Shown here: positions 1-7,224 of the stretch, piece after piece
Numbering within the stretch: position 1 is the first letter of the stretch
Layout: the number at the start of each line of letters is the position of its first letter
Source: Caulobacter segnis
GTDB taxonomy: Bacteria; Pseudomonadota; Alphaproteobacteria; Caulobacterales; Caulobacteraceae
DNA: 64,000 nucleotides
Assembly (NCBI RefSeq): GCF_003243465.1
Contig: NZ_QFQZ01000002.1
Coordinates: forward strand, 62,001 to 126,000
Direction of reading: 5' to 3'
Notes under the pieces: model-generated
Told to the model about the DNA's origin: nothing
What the model saw: the letters and a program-made list of their open reading frames with translations, nothing else
Database searches by the model: none
Made by a program: the position numbers and the translations under genes

Positions 1-609
1 TTCGGCCAGGGCGCGCCGACGACGCTGGAGGAACTTGAGGCCGGGGTTCAGGTCTGCCGCCGCTGCGACCTCTGGCGCGACGCCACCCAGGGCGTTCCCG
101 GCGAAGGGGCTCACCCCGCGCCCTTGATGTTCGTGGGCGAGCAGCCCGGCGACCAGGAGGACCTCGCCGGCCGTCCCTTTGTCGGGCCGGCCGGCCAGAT
201 GTTCGACAAAGCCCTGGCGGAAGCGGGCGTGCCGCGCGACCGCGCCTTCGTCACCAACGCCGTGAAGCACTTCAAGCACGAGGTCCGCGGCAAGCGGCGG
301 ATCCACAAGACGGCCGATCGCGGCGAGGTCTCGGCCTGCCGATGGTGGCTGGACGCCGAGCGCCGGATCGTACGGCCCCGGGTGATCGTGATGCTGGGCG
401 CGACGGCGGCGCTGGGCGTGATTGGCAAGCCGACCCCGATCGCCGCCAATCGGGGCAAGGCGCTGCAGCTGCCCGACCAGGCGCAAGGCGTGGTGACCTA
501 TCACCCGTCGTTCCTGCTGCGCGTCCCGGACGCGGAGGCCAAGGCGAGGGCCTATGCGGAGTTCGTCGCGGACCTGCGGATGGCGGGAGCCCTGGCGGGG
601 CTAACGTAA
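1..609 (+). CDS. UdgX-family uracil-DNA glycosylase-like protein, 5' end missing
   Basis: The reading frame is open from the window edge and ends with TAA at 607-609, so the N-terminus is outside the window. The visible part has the family-4 layout: a CxxC pair (VCRRCDLW), the uracil-pocket motif GEQPGDQED, and a late YHPS motif (VVTYHPSFLLR). The KRRIHK loop is the hallmark of UdgX, a subgroup known to bind uracil-DNA covalently through the His of this loop. A third cysteine (SACRWW) may serve an Fe-S cluster. UdgX is often the C-terminal part of a longer protein with a DUF4130 domain, but that cannot be judged here. The family call is strong. Confidence 0.88.
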   Translation, partial: FGQGAPTTLEELEAGVQVCRRCDLWRDATQGVPGEGAHPAPLMFVGEQPGDQEDLAGRPFVGPAGQMFDKALAEAGVPRDRAFVTNAVKHFKHEVRGKRRIHKTADRGEVSACRWWLDAERRIVRPRVIVMLGATAALGVIGKPTPIAANRGKALQLPDQAQGVVTYHPSFLLRVPDAEAKARAYAEFVADLRMAGALAGLT

Positions 610-611
610 AG

Positions 612-735
612 ATGCTCCCCCGCGATGCGGGGGAGCTGTCACGGCGTGAGTGGGGGGGCTAACGGGGCATAAGGCCGAGCTCGCCCCCTCCGACCCTCTG
701 GGCCACCTCCCCGCGCGCGGGGGAGGTGCATCCCA
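612..735. repeat. Extragenic inverted-repeat element
   Basis: Two GC-rich hairpins fill the gap between two convergent genes. One is at 614-636 (GCTCCCCCGC, 3-nt loop, perfect complement) and one at 704-728 (CACCTCCCC against GGGGAGGTG). Similar C-run/G-run palindromes between genes are common in Caulobacter chromosomes. It may act as a bidirectional terminator, although there is no clear T-run. Confidence 0.55.
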
Positions 736-737
736 CC

Positions 738-1283
738 TTAGTTCACCTTGGCGGCGCCCATCTGCGCCATCAGTTCTTCCTTGCGAGCCTTCATGCGCTC
801 GCCGATGGCCTCAAGGTCCTCGTCGCCCTTCTTGGCCTGGGCGAAGAAGCCACCGGGCTGCTCTTCTTCCTTGACGTGGTGCTTGATGTACTCGCCCAGC
901 ACCTTGACCTTGGCGTCGTAGAATTCCTGCCCCGGCTTCATCGCCTCGATCTCGGCGATCAGCTTCTTGGCGCCGTCGTGCTCGACATAGGCCTCGTCGA
1001 TCAGGTCGTCTTCGACCTCGCCGCGGCTCTCCGGATAAAGGATCTCCTCCTCGATCTGGGTGTGGACCTTCAGGGCCAGGGCGATCTGGTTGAACAGCTC
1101 CAGCTTCTCGGCGTCGCTTTCCAGCTGTTCGTATTCGTCGAACATCTTCTCCACCTCGCGGTGGTCCTGCTTCAGCAGGCGAATGGCCAGCGGATCGCGA
1201 CGACCGGTGCGACGCGTGGCCTTGCGGGCCTTCGTCTTGGTGGTCGACTTTTGGGTGGACGAGCTCTTTGTGGCGGCGGCCAT
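738..1283 (-). CDS. Hemerythrin HHE cation-binding domain protein
   Basis: A 181-aa protein. A Lys/Ser/Thr-rich N-terminal tail (about residues 1-35) precedes an HHE-type four-helix bundle. Candidate diiron ligands are the His of QDHREVEKMF, the His and Glu of HTQIEEEILYPE, the His of YVEHDGAKKLI and the HH of YIKHHVKEEE. Such proteins bind a diiron centre and are linked to oxygen or NO sensing or stress; the exact role here is unknown. The start at 1283 is chosen over one ten codons upstream because AGGAGA sits just before it. It stands alone, converging on the UdgX gene. Confidence 0.85.
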   Translation of the reverse strand: MAAATKSSSTQKSTTKTKARKATRRTGRRDPLAIRLLKQDHREVEKMFDEYEQLESDAEKLELFNQIALALKVHTQIEEEILYPESRGEVEDDLIDEAYVEHDGAKKLIAEIEAMKPGQEFYDAKVKVLGEYIKHHVKEEEQPGGFFAQAKKGDEDLEAIGERMKARKEELMAQMGAAKVN

Positions 1284-1382
1284 GTGGATCTCCTGGATAG
1301 TACCGACCGCCAACCAACACCCGGGCCGCGCTGGACGTTCCGGCGGCGGCGAACTCTCACATGCGAGGCATATGCATAAGGG

Positions 1383-3110
1383 CTAGGCGCGACCGGCCGC
1401 TCCGGCGAGCAGCGTGTCCAACTCAGCCGCCAGCGCCTCGATCCGGTACGGCTTGACCAGCACCCGCCGCCCTTCACGGCTGGCGGCGGCCGCCGCGGCG
1501 CTGTAGCCGGTCGTCAGCAGCACGGGCAGATCGGGGCGAAGTCGCGACAGGTCGCGGGCCAGGTCGAGGCCGCCGATGTCGCCCGGCATCACCATGTCGC
1601 TGAACACCAAATGATGGCCGGGGTCGGTCCGCAGCGTCTCGAAGGCGCTCGGGCCATCGCCGACGCGCGTCACCTCGTAGCCGAGCTCGCGCAGCATTTC
1701 CTCGACCAGCTGGGCGACGCTGTCGTCGTCCTCGACCATCAGCACGCGCCGGCGCTCCCCTTCGGCGAGCCTGGGCCGCTCCGCCGGGGCGACCAGGCGC
1801 GCGAGCGCCTTCGTGGTGCGCGGGATGCGCAGCCAGATCGTCGTCCCTTCGCCCACCACGCTGTCGACGCCCACCTCGCCGCCCGAGGCGCGGGCGAAGC
1901 CGTACACCTGGGAGAGCCCCAGGCCGGTGCCCTTGCCGACGGCCTTGGTCGTGAAGAACGGCTCGAACAGGCGGCTGATCATGTCGGGCGCGACCCCGAC
2001 GCCCGTGTCGCGAATGGCCAGACGGACCATGTCGCCCGCCCCGTCGGCATGACCGGACGGTTCGTTGCGGGCCTCGATCGTGATCGTTCCGCCGTCGGGC
2101 ATGGCGTCGCGGGCGTTGATGGCGATGTTCAGCACCGCCACTTCCAGCTGGGAGGTGTCCACCTCCACCCGCCACAGGTCGGGCGGCAACTGCATGCGCA
2201 CCGTGACGTCCTCACGCAGCGAACGGTCGAGGATCGCCAGCATGCCCGAAAGCCGCTCGCCGATATCGACCACCTCGGGCTTCAACGGCGAGCGCCGCGA
2301 GAACGCGAGGAGCTGCTGGGTCAGGCTGGCGCCGCGATCGATGGCCTGGCGGATGCCGTCGCGCAGCCGCTCGCGCCGCGCCGGGTCCGAGGTCCTTTCC
2401 AGAAGATCCAGGCCGCTGGATGCAACCATCAGCAGGTTGTTGAAGTCGTGCGCCACGCCGCCGGTCAGCTGGCCCATGGCCTCCATCTTCTGGGACTGGC
2501 GCAGGGCCTCCTCGGCCTTCTCCCGCTCGCGGATTTCCGCCTTGAGCTTGCGATAGGCCTCGGCCTCGCGCGCGCTGGCCGCGCCCAGCACGGCCACCAG
2601 CAGCGCCGCCATCACGATCAGCAGCGCGAAGCCCGCATAGCGCATCAGTCGCCGCGTCGGCGACTCCAGCACGGTGCGCAGATAGACCGAGCCCAGGACC
2701 GTGCCGCCCTCGGACACGGGCGCCGTCAGCACCAGACGCCCATCGGCGATCCGCGGCGGGCTCAGGACGTTGCTGGGCGGCGGCGGCGCCCCGCCGCGGG
2801 TGTAGCCGGCCGCCAGCCTGCCCTGCATGTCATAGGCGCCCACGGCTTCGACATCGGGGTTCGAGCTCTGGGCGCCGACATAGTCTCGGGCGGCCGAGCG
2901 GTCGTCGAAGGCGAGCGGCGCGGCCATGCTGCCGGCCAGGATGCGAAGCTGCACCTCGGCCTGCCGCAGCCGCTCCTGCCGGGCGAGGCGCTCGTTATAG
3001 AGGGCTAGGCCGAAGGCGGCGACTATAATGGCCACCGCCAAGCCCACCGCCATGGAGACCGTCAAGGCGGGGCGCCAGCGACGGCGCGCGCCCTCCAGCG
3101 CCCCCCTCAT
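1383..3110 (-). CDS. Hybrid sensor histidine kinase with CHASE8-like sensor and receiver domain
   Basis: A 575-aa inner-membrane hybrid kinase. A transmembrane segment near residues 20-40 is followed by a periplasmic CHASE8-like domain and a second transmembrane segment near 160-180. A coiled coil leads into HisKA with the phospho-acceptor His in GGVAHDFNNLL. The HATPase domain shows NIAINARDAMPDGG (N box), DTGVGV (G1) and GKGTGLGLS (G2). The C-terminal receiver has the acidic VEDDD start, the SDMVMPG phospho-Asp and the TTGYS and VKPY motifs. Its start overlaps the end of the yfiR-like gene by 4 nt, so the two are translationally coupled. YfiR-like periplasmic proteins commonly modulate CHASE8 partners; the signal and output are unknown. 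Confidence 0.88.
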   Translation of the reverse strand: MRGALEGARRRWRPALTVSMAVGLAVAIIVAAFGLALYNERLARQERLRQAEVQLRILAGSMAAPLAFDDRSAARDYVGAQSSNPDVEAVGAYDMQGRLAAGYTRGGAPPPPSNVLSPPRIADGRLVLTAPVSEGGTVLGSVYLRTVLESPTRRLMRYAGFALLIVMAALLVAVLGAASAREAEAYRKLKAEIREREKAEEALRQSQKMEAMGQLTGGVAHDFNNLLMVASSGLDLLERTSDPARRERLRDGIRQAIDRGASLTQQLLAFSRRSPLKPEVVDIGERLSGMLAILDRSLREDVTVRMQLPPDLWRVEVDTSQLEVAVLNIAINARDAMPDGGTITIEARNEPSGHADGAGDMVRLAIRDTGVGVAPDMISRLFEPFFTTKAVGKGTGLGLSQVYGFARASGGEVGVDSVVGEGTTIWLRIPRTTKALARLVAPAERPRLAEGERRRVLMVEDDDSVAQLVEEMLRELGYEVTRVGDGPSAFETLRTDPGHHLVFSDMVMPGDIGGLDLARDLSRLRPDLPVLLTTGYSAAAAAASREGRRVLVKPYRIEALAAELDTLLAGAAGRA

Positions 3111-3730
3111 CGCTCGCCGCTCCCACGGGCCGATAGGGACAGGAGCTTTGAGCTCACCACAAGGCCTTCGGCCTGGGCGGCCTCGGCCCGGATCTCGAAC
3201 CGCAGCCGGCCCTCGAGCGTCACGAACTGGATCATGGCGCCCGGCGCGTCCACGCCCTCGTCAGCGATGGTCAGGACCGGCCGGCCCGCGACGGCGGCCA
3301 GGGCCTCGCGGGGGGTCTGATCGCGCGAGGCGGACAGGAACAGCATCTGGCAGTCGGCGCCCTTGGCGACGGCGGGCAGGCGCACGACGGTGATCGGGTG
3401 ATCGCCGATCCGTTCCTCGCGCGCGATGCGGTCGATCGCCGGGCCGAACGGATCGGACCCGCCGATGCACAGCCGCAGCGGGCTTTCGGCCGTCTCGAAC
3501 ACGGCCGTGGGCCAGGCCACGAAGGCGGGAAACCGGGCCAGATGGACCGCCTTGACCGGATAGGCGCCCTGATGGGGCGAGCGGGCCTCGCGCGTGGCCG
3601 GCCCGCCCTCCTGGGCTCGCGCCACCCCCGCGAGCACGCAGAGCCCGCAGGCCGCGATGAGACCCAGCCGACGCCGGTCTCGACGCCGCCCGCGCCCTTG
3701 TCGACCGTTGGGCGAAACGCCCCAAACCAT
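3107..3730 (-). CDS. YfiR-like (DUF4154) periplasmic protein
   Basis: A 207-aa protein with an Arg-rich N-terminus, a hydrophobic signal segment and an ARAQ cleavage-like site (about residues 22-40). The YfiR pattern follows: VKAVHLARFPAFVAWP near the start, LRLCIGGSDPF, then CQMLFLSAS and VLTIADEG. In Pseudomonas YfiR restrains the cyclase YfiN; here the 4-nt-overlapping downstream gene is a CHASE8-like kinase, so the pair probably forms a periplasm-to-kinase switch (inference). The ATG at 3730 is preferred because AGGGG lies upstream; a GTG at 3757 is possible. Confidence 0.8.
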   Translation of the reverse strand: MVWGVSPNGRQGRGRRRDRRRLGLIAACGLCVLAGVARAQEGGPATREARSPHQGAYPVKAVHLARFPAFVAWPTAVFETAESPLRLCIGGSDPFGPAIDRIAREERIGDHPITVVRLPAVAKGADCQMLFLSASRDQTPREALAAVAGRPVLTIADEGVDAPGAMIQFVTLEGRLRFEIRAEAAQAEGLVVSSKLLSLSARGSGER

Positions 3731-4020
3731 CCGTCGGTCCCCTCCGCACCTCGACACGCCCCGGCCGCCATGGTGAGCGACTCAAGCGCAATCGCCTAGA
3801 GCGCTTCACGTCCGTCCTCCCCGGGCTTGTCCGATAGGACGCCTTGGCCGGCGAACGGGGCCCGGGGTCACCGGTCCTGACCGTCCATCCCGGAGGGATA
3901 GCCCGTCATCGCCCGCAGCTTCCGCCGATCGGCGCCGACCTGCCAAGCTCCAAGCCGGACGGTTCGATCCCATTCGCGTGACCATTTCGAGGCAAGCGCC
4001 GCGGGCCCGGTCGAAATGCA
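3731..4020. other. Host intergenic region, no gene seen
   Basis: About 290 bp between the yfiR-like gene and the terminator next to the prophage end. It should contain the promoter of the yfiR-kinase pair. I see no credible coding frame; a minus-strand frame at 3806-4051 is Arg/Gly-rich and runs through the terminator hairpin. Confidence 0.5.
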
Positions 4021-4048
4021 AAAAGCCCGGGGCGAACCCCGGGCTTTT
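4021..4048 (-). terminator. Original terminator of the host tRNA-His gene
   Basis: Perfect hairpin: AAAAGCCCGGGG, CGAA loop, CCCCGGGCTTTT, with runs on both sides so it can work in both directions. It lies just beyond the displaced 3' half of tRNA-His, where the terminator of the uninterrupted tRNA gene would be. Confidence 0.85.
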
Positions 4049-4053
4049 CAAAG

Positions 4054-4110
4054 TCTTGCGATGGTACCAGCTCTCGGGCTCGAACCGAGGACCTCTAGAT
4101 CCACAATCTA
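4054..4110. repeat. attL: Left attachment site: 57-bp att core, displaced 3' half of tRNA-His
   Basis: Identical over 57 bp to 48153-48209. It carries the anticodon-loop-to-CCA part of tRNA-His on the minus strand, but the sequence after 4110 does not continue as tRNA. It is therefore the original 3' half pushed away from its 5' half by integration. The original tRNA terminator (4021-4048) is still next to it. Confidence 0.95.
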
Positions 4111-4251
4111 CGGAAACCCGTTTTTTTTCCGTGGCCTAGCCGATGTGGAGTGGCAAACGCGGTCTGTTGCGGGCTCCCTGACGGCCAACAACGCAGGCGT
4201 TTCGCAAGGCCCAGAGGGTCAATCCGCGCCGCGCGAATCGCGGTCGCGACT

Positions 4252-4279
4252 TGCAGGGTTGCAGCGCTGCACGCCTGCA
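4252..4279. repeat. TGCA-box array 1, upstream of parA
   Basis: Four TGCA tetramers start at 4252, 4260, 4268 and 4276, so the spacing is exactly 8 bp with variable 4-bp spacers. The array ends 23 bp before the parA start codon, where an autoregulatory operator of the RHH partner would be expected. Confidence 0.8.
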
Positions 4280-4302
4280 CCGCTCAGCAGGGAGACGCGC
4301 CA

Positions 4303-4965
4303 ATGAAGGTGATCGCCATCGCTATGCAGAAGGGCGGCGTCGGAAAGAGCACGCTTACCCGCTCACTCGCCGAAGCCGCCTCGCACGCGGGCCTGGCCGT
4401 GCTCATCCTGGACATGGATCCGCAGCAATCGGTCGAGCAATGGTCGCGCCGGAGGGACGTTCAGGATCTTCCGGTGCGGTTCGTGACGGAGCTAGACCTC
4501 GAGCCGACGCTCGAGCGCGTCAGGCACGCCGGCTGCGACCTGGTGTTCATCGATACGCCGCCGGCCAGAAGCTCCGAGGCGCCCGCCGCGGTCGAGGCCG
4601 CGGACCTGGTGCTTGTTCCCTGCACCCCGGACATCGAGGCCTTCGAGCAGTTGCCCCGGACGGCCCGGCTGGCGCGTACGACCGGTAAGACGGCGTTCGT
4701 TGTGCTGAACATGGCCACACCTAACAGCTCGTCAGACGTGGCCACGGCTAAAGCCGTGTTCGAACGAACCAAGGTCAAGATGGCGCCCGTCGTGATCTTC
4801 CGCCGGAAGATCCACAGAGAGGCCGCCCTTGCGGGGAGATCGGCTCGCGAGGTCGACCAATCCGCCAAGGGCGCCGCCGAAATCTCGCGCCTCTGGGATT
4901 GGTTGAGCGCGGAAATGCAAATTTGCACGCCTGCAAGCGTGCAGGATGGGAGTGCTGCAGCATGA
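4303..4965 (+). CDS. parA: ParA-family partition ATPase (type Ib size)
   Basis: A 220-aa ParA-type ATPase. Residues 10-17 are the deviant Walker A KGGVGKST, followed by DMDPQQS and the Walker B strand VFIDTPP. There is no N-terminal DNA-binding extension, which matches small type Ib (ParF-like) ATPases that work with ribbon-helix-helix partners. The start at 4303 is supported by AGGGAG upstream and by methionine directly preceding the first strand. The stop overlaps the next start by 4 nt. TGCA-box arrays lie before the gene and at its 3' end. The likely role is segregating or positioning phage DNA, by analogy to plasmids; P2 itself has no such gene. Confidence 0.88.
   Translation: MKVIAIAMQKGGVGKSTLTRSLAEAASHAGLAVLILDMDPQQSVEQWSRRRDVQDLPVRFVTELDLEPTLERVRHAGCDLVFIDTPPARSSEAPAAVEAADLVLVPCTPDIEAFEQLPRTARLARTTGKTAFVVLNMATPNSSSDVATAKAVFERTKVKMAPVVIFRRKIHREAALAGRSAREVDQSAKGAAEISRLWDWLSAEMQICTPASVQDGSAAA
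4916..4959. repeat. TGCA-box array 2, parA/RHH junction
   Basis: TGCA tetramers start at 4916, 4924, 4932, 4940 and 4956, all on one 8-bp grid with the 4948 slot unoccupied. The array lies in the last codons of parA and runs to 3 bp before the partner gene's ATG, so it constrains coding sequence. Binding there could affect translation or transcription of the partner. Confidence 0.78.
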
Positions 4966-5231
4966 GTGCGTCGAAGAAAATGGCCGTCCTGGAAGCCCTG
5001 GACCGAACCGAAGCGCCCGCCCAGCCACCATCCCGGCCGTCTAGGACCGCGACCGGTAAGCCGAAAACGGGCCCAGGCCTCAAACACATCGGCGGCTATT
5101 TCGACAAAGAAGACGTCGCGACGTTCGCACTTCTTAAGGCTTGGCTCGAGCTCGACAACTCGGAGCTGATCAAGCGCGCGATCGACGATCTCTATGCAAA
5201 GGAGCAAGCTCGACGCTCGTTCGGGGGGTGA
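4962..5231 (+). CDS. ParG-like ribbon-helix-helix partition partner
   Basis: An 89-aa protein. The first 40 residues are Lys/Pro/Ser/Thr-rich and probably disordered. The remainder fits a ribbon-helix-helix fold: strand KHIGGYF, helix 1 DKEDVATFALLKAWLEL, turn DNS, helix 2 ELIKRAIDDLYAKEQ. This mobile-tail-plus-RHH layout is that of ParG. Known ParG proteins bind tetramer boxes spaced by 4 bp and stimulate ParF. It overlaps parA by 4 nt, and the RBS GGATGGGAG lies inside array 2. It is the best candidate to bind the TGCA arrays (inference). Confidence 0.72.
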   Translation: MSASKKMAVLEALDRTEAPAQPPSRPSRTATGKPKTGPGLKHIGGYFDKEDVATFALLKAWLELDNSELIKRAIDDLYAKEQARRSFGG

Positions 5232-5264
5232 ACCCACTGGGGCAAGTTTGGGTCGCCCGGATGC

Positions 5265-5507
5265 CTACGGCTCTTTGACCTTGGCGACCCATTCTTCCAG
5301 GGCCGATCGGCGGCGCTCGACGAGGACCCGAACCTCGCCGACCACACTCGACGGCATGTCCCGGTAGCTGCTTGAGTTCGGCGAGGCGAACCAGGACTGC
5401 ATGGTCCGGACCGCCACCCCCAACTCCCTCGCTAGGTCGCTCATCCACCGCTCCCCGAAGAGAAGGCGGCCGGCCTCGGCCACCAGATTCTGAGCCTGTT
5501 TGCCCAT
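5265..5507 (-). CDS. Small helix-turn-helix protein
   Basis: An 80-aa protein with a central helix-turn-helix-like segment (LARELGVAVRTMQSWF) and a charged C-terminal helix. The start at 5507 is supported by AGAGG upstream and a 7-nt gap from the previous gene. It lies in a two-gene minus-strand unit after the 48-aa gene, with a perfect 20-bp palindrome upstream. Probably a phage regulator; the target is unknown. Confidence 0.55.
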   Translation of the reverse strand: MGKQAQNLVAEAGRLLFGERWMSDLARELGVAVRTMQSWFASPNSSSYRDMPSSVVGEVRVLVERRRSALEEWVAKVKEP

Positions 5508-5514
5508 TCGCCTC

Positions 5515-5661
5515 TTAGCCCTCCATCCTCTCAATGACGATCAGGCCCATCCGGCGATATTGTTCGGCGACGAGCGCGGCGATGGTCGCGTCGGTCGTCC
5601 TCGTCTCGCTGTGGATCAAGCGGGCCCGGGTATTCTCAAGCGCGGTAATGAAGAAGGTCAT
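5515..5661 (-). CDS. Small hypothetical protein, 48 aa
   Basis: An amphipathic protein with no family I recognise. It is read as the first gene of a minus-strand pair. An in-frame upstream extension to 5778 exists, but it would run through the palindrome at 5705-5724, so the ATG at 5661 is preferred. GGA lies 7-9 nt before that ATG. Confidence 0.45.
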   Translation of the reverse strand: MTFFITALENTRARLIHSETRTTDATIAALVAEQYRRMGLIVIERMEG

Positions 5662-5704
5662 GTCGGTCGTTCCGATCAGCGACCCGGCCAAGCGCCGGCG
5701 TCCA

Positions 5705-5724
5705 TGTGCGTATATATACGCACA
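5705..5724. promoter_or_regulatory. Perfect 20-bp palindrome, likely operator
   Basis: TGTGCGTATA followed by its exact complement. It is 43 bp upstream of the minus-strand ATG at 5661 and upstream of the plus-strand gene ending at 6499. The central TATATATA could double as a -10 region. This suggests a homodimeric repressor site in a divergent promoter. Confidence 0.6.
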
Positions 5725-5842
5725 GTCCGGGGAGCAGTCAACACGTACCTCGATCGGCCATCCCCTTCTAAAGCTCAATGAGCCGGTCGTCGAAGATCTG
5801 ACGAGAGGCTACAAGTGTCGCTTCTCTCTGGGCGTTGCAAAG

Positions 5843-6499
5843 GTGGGCACGGTGTTCGATCTGGATGACGCGGGGCGGCTATACGCTGACCTGATGAACG
5901 AGGCGCGTTGGCGACTGGAGGCTCTCGCAAGGGCCATCCAAGAGCGCGATAACTGGGCGCCTAAGCTTCTAAAGGAATTTTGCTATCTGCAATTCAGGTT
6001 GCTGTGTGAGCAAGTCGCTCTCGCCTGTTTGGTGGCGCATGGCGACGTCACCAGCAAGAGCATTCACAAATCCTACAAGCCGCATGAAATCATGGCCGCA
6101 CTTGAAGCGGTGAACCCTGAGTTCTTTCCTCGTGGGATCCTGATAACCGTGACTGAGAATAACGTCGATTTTGTCGATCGCCCCGACCCTCAGATCACGA
6201 AGGCAGAGCTGATCACGCTATGGAATGAGTGCGGAGCCGTCCTTCACCGCGGATCACTAAAGAACGCGTTCTCCGCGCAAGGCGAACCCATCGTTGTCGA
6301 TCTCGATCCCATTATTCTCAACATCAACAAGTTCGTGGCGCTGCTCGACCAGCACATCATTTCGTCAGCGGACAAGCTGCGACATCTCCTTGTGATCCTC
6401 AGCCACCACCAAGCGAACATGGAGTGCTTAGTTAACGTGGCAGTGTCTCCAGGGCATCCGGATCACAAGGGGCCGATCGCGCTTGGTGCTGGTGGTTGA
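5843..6499 (+). CDS. Hypothetical protein, about 218 aa, start uncertain
   Basis: I do not recognise this protein. It is soluble, with long amphipathic helices (MNEARWRLEALARAIQERDNW, FCYLQFRLLCEQVALACL), a KELITLW-like middle and a helical end rich in His/Leu. Codon use looks less GC-extreme than the phage structural genes, which fits a late acquisition. The frame is open from 5534, but the first 200 bp are antisense to the small minus-strand genes. Starts at GTG 5843, GTG 5852 or ATG 5894 are all possible. It sits in the left accessory region, a common place for phage-borne defence or exclusion genes, but nothing in it identifies a function. Confidence 0.55.
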   Translation: MGTVFDLDDAGRLYADLMNEARWRLEALARAIQERDNWAPKLLKEFCYLQFRLLCEQVALACLVAHGDVTSKSIHKSYKPHEIMAALEAVNPEFFPRGILITVTENNVDFVDRPDPQITKAELITLWNECGAVLHRGSLKNAFSAQGEPIVVDLDPIILNINKFVALLDQHIISSADKLRHLLVILSHHQANMECLVNVAVSPGHPDHKGPIALGAGG

Positions 6500-6954
6500 G
6501 CACGCATCAAACTGCATCAAGCCGCTCGCTTAACACGCCTCCCGCGACGGCGCGCCGGGCGGGCCTTAAAGACCGTCCGCAGACTGCATCGAAAGCGATA
6601 AGTTAAGCCCGCGGGCGGGGAGGGGAGCCGAGCGCGTTTTTCGGCGCGGCGACCTCGAGGGGGTGGGTGCCCCCTGCCCTCGCGCGCGCGAGGGGCTCGC
6701 CTGGGCCTCGTGAGGGGCCGAAGCGGCCTAGTTTGATCCGCAGGGTTTCAAACGAGCCTGCCGTGCGTTCGCGCAAGGCCGTCGCTAGGGCTTCGGCGTC
6801 ACCGGCGCTGGACGTCGGGGCCGGGCCGCTTCACAGTGTTGGGCGGGCCCGGGGCGCTTCCAACGCCCCGAGCCGTGGATCTAGGGGATCCGCACATCGC
6901 GCGTTCATGACCGCGCTCCGTCACCCGCTGGGCGCACCAGCAGTCAGGGCAAGA
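6500..6954. other. Non-coding, strongly structured GC-rich block
   Basis: About 455 bp with no convincing gene. It holds a perfect 18-bp palindrome at 6677-6694 (CCCTCGCGC and its complement), a GGGGGTGGGTGCCCCC-like segment just before it, one late-promoter-type dyad at 6731-6753, and a 7-bp-stem hairpin near 6850-6872 (CGGGGCG, 7-nt loop, CGCCCCG). Candidate roles are the cos/packaging region or a short non-coding transcript; neither is shown. Confidence 0.45.
6731..6753. promoter_or_regulatory. Late-activator dyad 1 (orphan)
   Basis: GTTTG-N13-CAAAC, perfect. It shares TCAAACGAGC with the dyad before the head genes. No clear plus-strand gene begins within 400 bp, so it is an orphan copy. 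Confidence 0.6.
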
Positions 6955-7137
6955 TCAGCGCATTAAGCCGAGATCGACTAGGCGGCGCAGAGCCTCGGCT
7001 CGCCCGGGCTGGTCAGGCTGAGTAGCGGCCCAAGCGTCAGCAGCTTCTAACGTGCGGAGGGGAAGCCGCACCACACCAGTGGGCTCCTTAGAAGGGCGCC
7101 CGCGCTTTTTCGTAACGGAAACTTCTTGACCGCTCAT
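6955..7137 (-). CDS. Small RHH-like DNA-binding protein
   Basis: A 60-aa protein: a basic N-terminus (KKRGRPSKE), then a strand-like VVRLPLR and two short helices (TLEAADAWAATQPDQ and RAEALRRLVDLGL), as in small ribbon-helix-helix phage regulators. It is divergent from the 7225 gene. CGTAAC occurs twice at the shared start region (near 7113 and 7147), a possible autoregulatory site. Confidence 0.6.
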   Translation of the reverse strand: MSGQEVSVTKKRGRPSKEPTGVVRLPLRTLEAADAWAATQPDQPGRAEALRRLVDLGLMR

Positions 7138-7163
7138 GGCGATTTCCGTAACAAGAAAACGGG

Positions 7164-7199
7164 CCGAAGGGAAGTTCGCACCTTCCCAACGGCCCTAAC
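7164..7199. promoter_or_regulatory. Long leader hairpin between divergent small genes
   Basis: GGGCCG-AA-GGGAAG, a 7-nt loop, then CTTCCC-AA-CGGCCC. This gives 12 paired bases with a symmetric AA/AA internal loop. It lies 26 bp before the start of the plus-strand gene and could be a leader regulator or attenuator. Confidence 0.5.
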
Positions 7200-7224
7200 C
7201 AAGAACTCGACGATGAGGCTCGTC

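Noticed and set aside
1611..3008. Long plus-strand frame opposite the histidine kinase
   Set aside because: GC-rich antisense shadow rich in Arg/Gln/His; the minus-strand frame has all kinase motifs.
3806..4051. Minus-strand frame beside the left prophage end
   Set aside because: It runs through the tRNA terminator hairpin and has Arg/Gly-rich shadow composition.
4062..4110. A second tRNA-His gene at the left end
   Set aside because: Only the 3' half is present; the sequence after the anticodon loop is unrelated, so it is an att scar.
6667..6966. Plus-strand frame in the structured gap
   Set aside because: Arg/Ser/Ala-rich, no ribosome site, crosses the dyad and palindromes.
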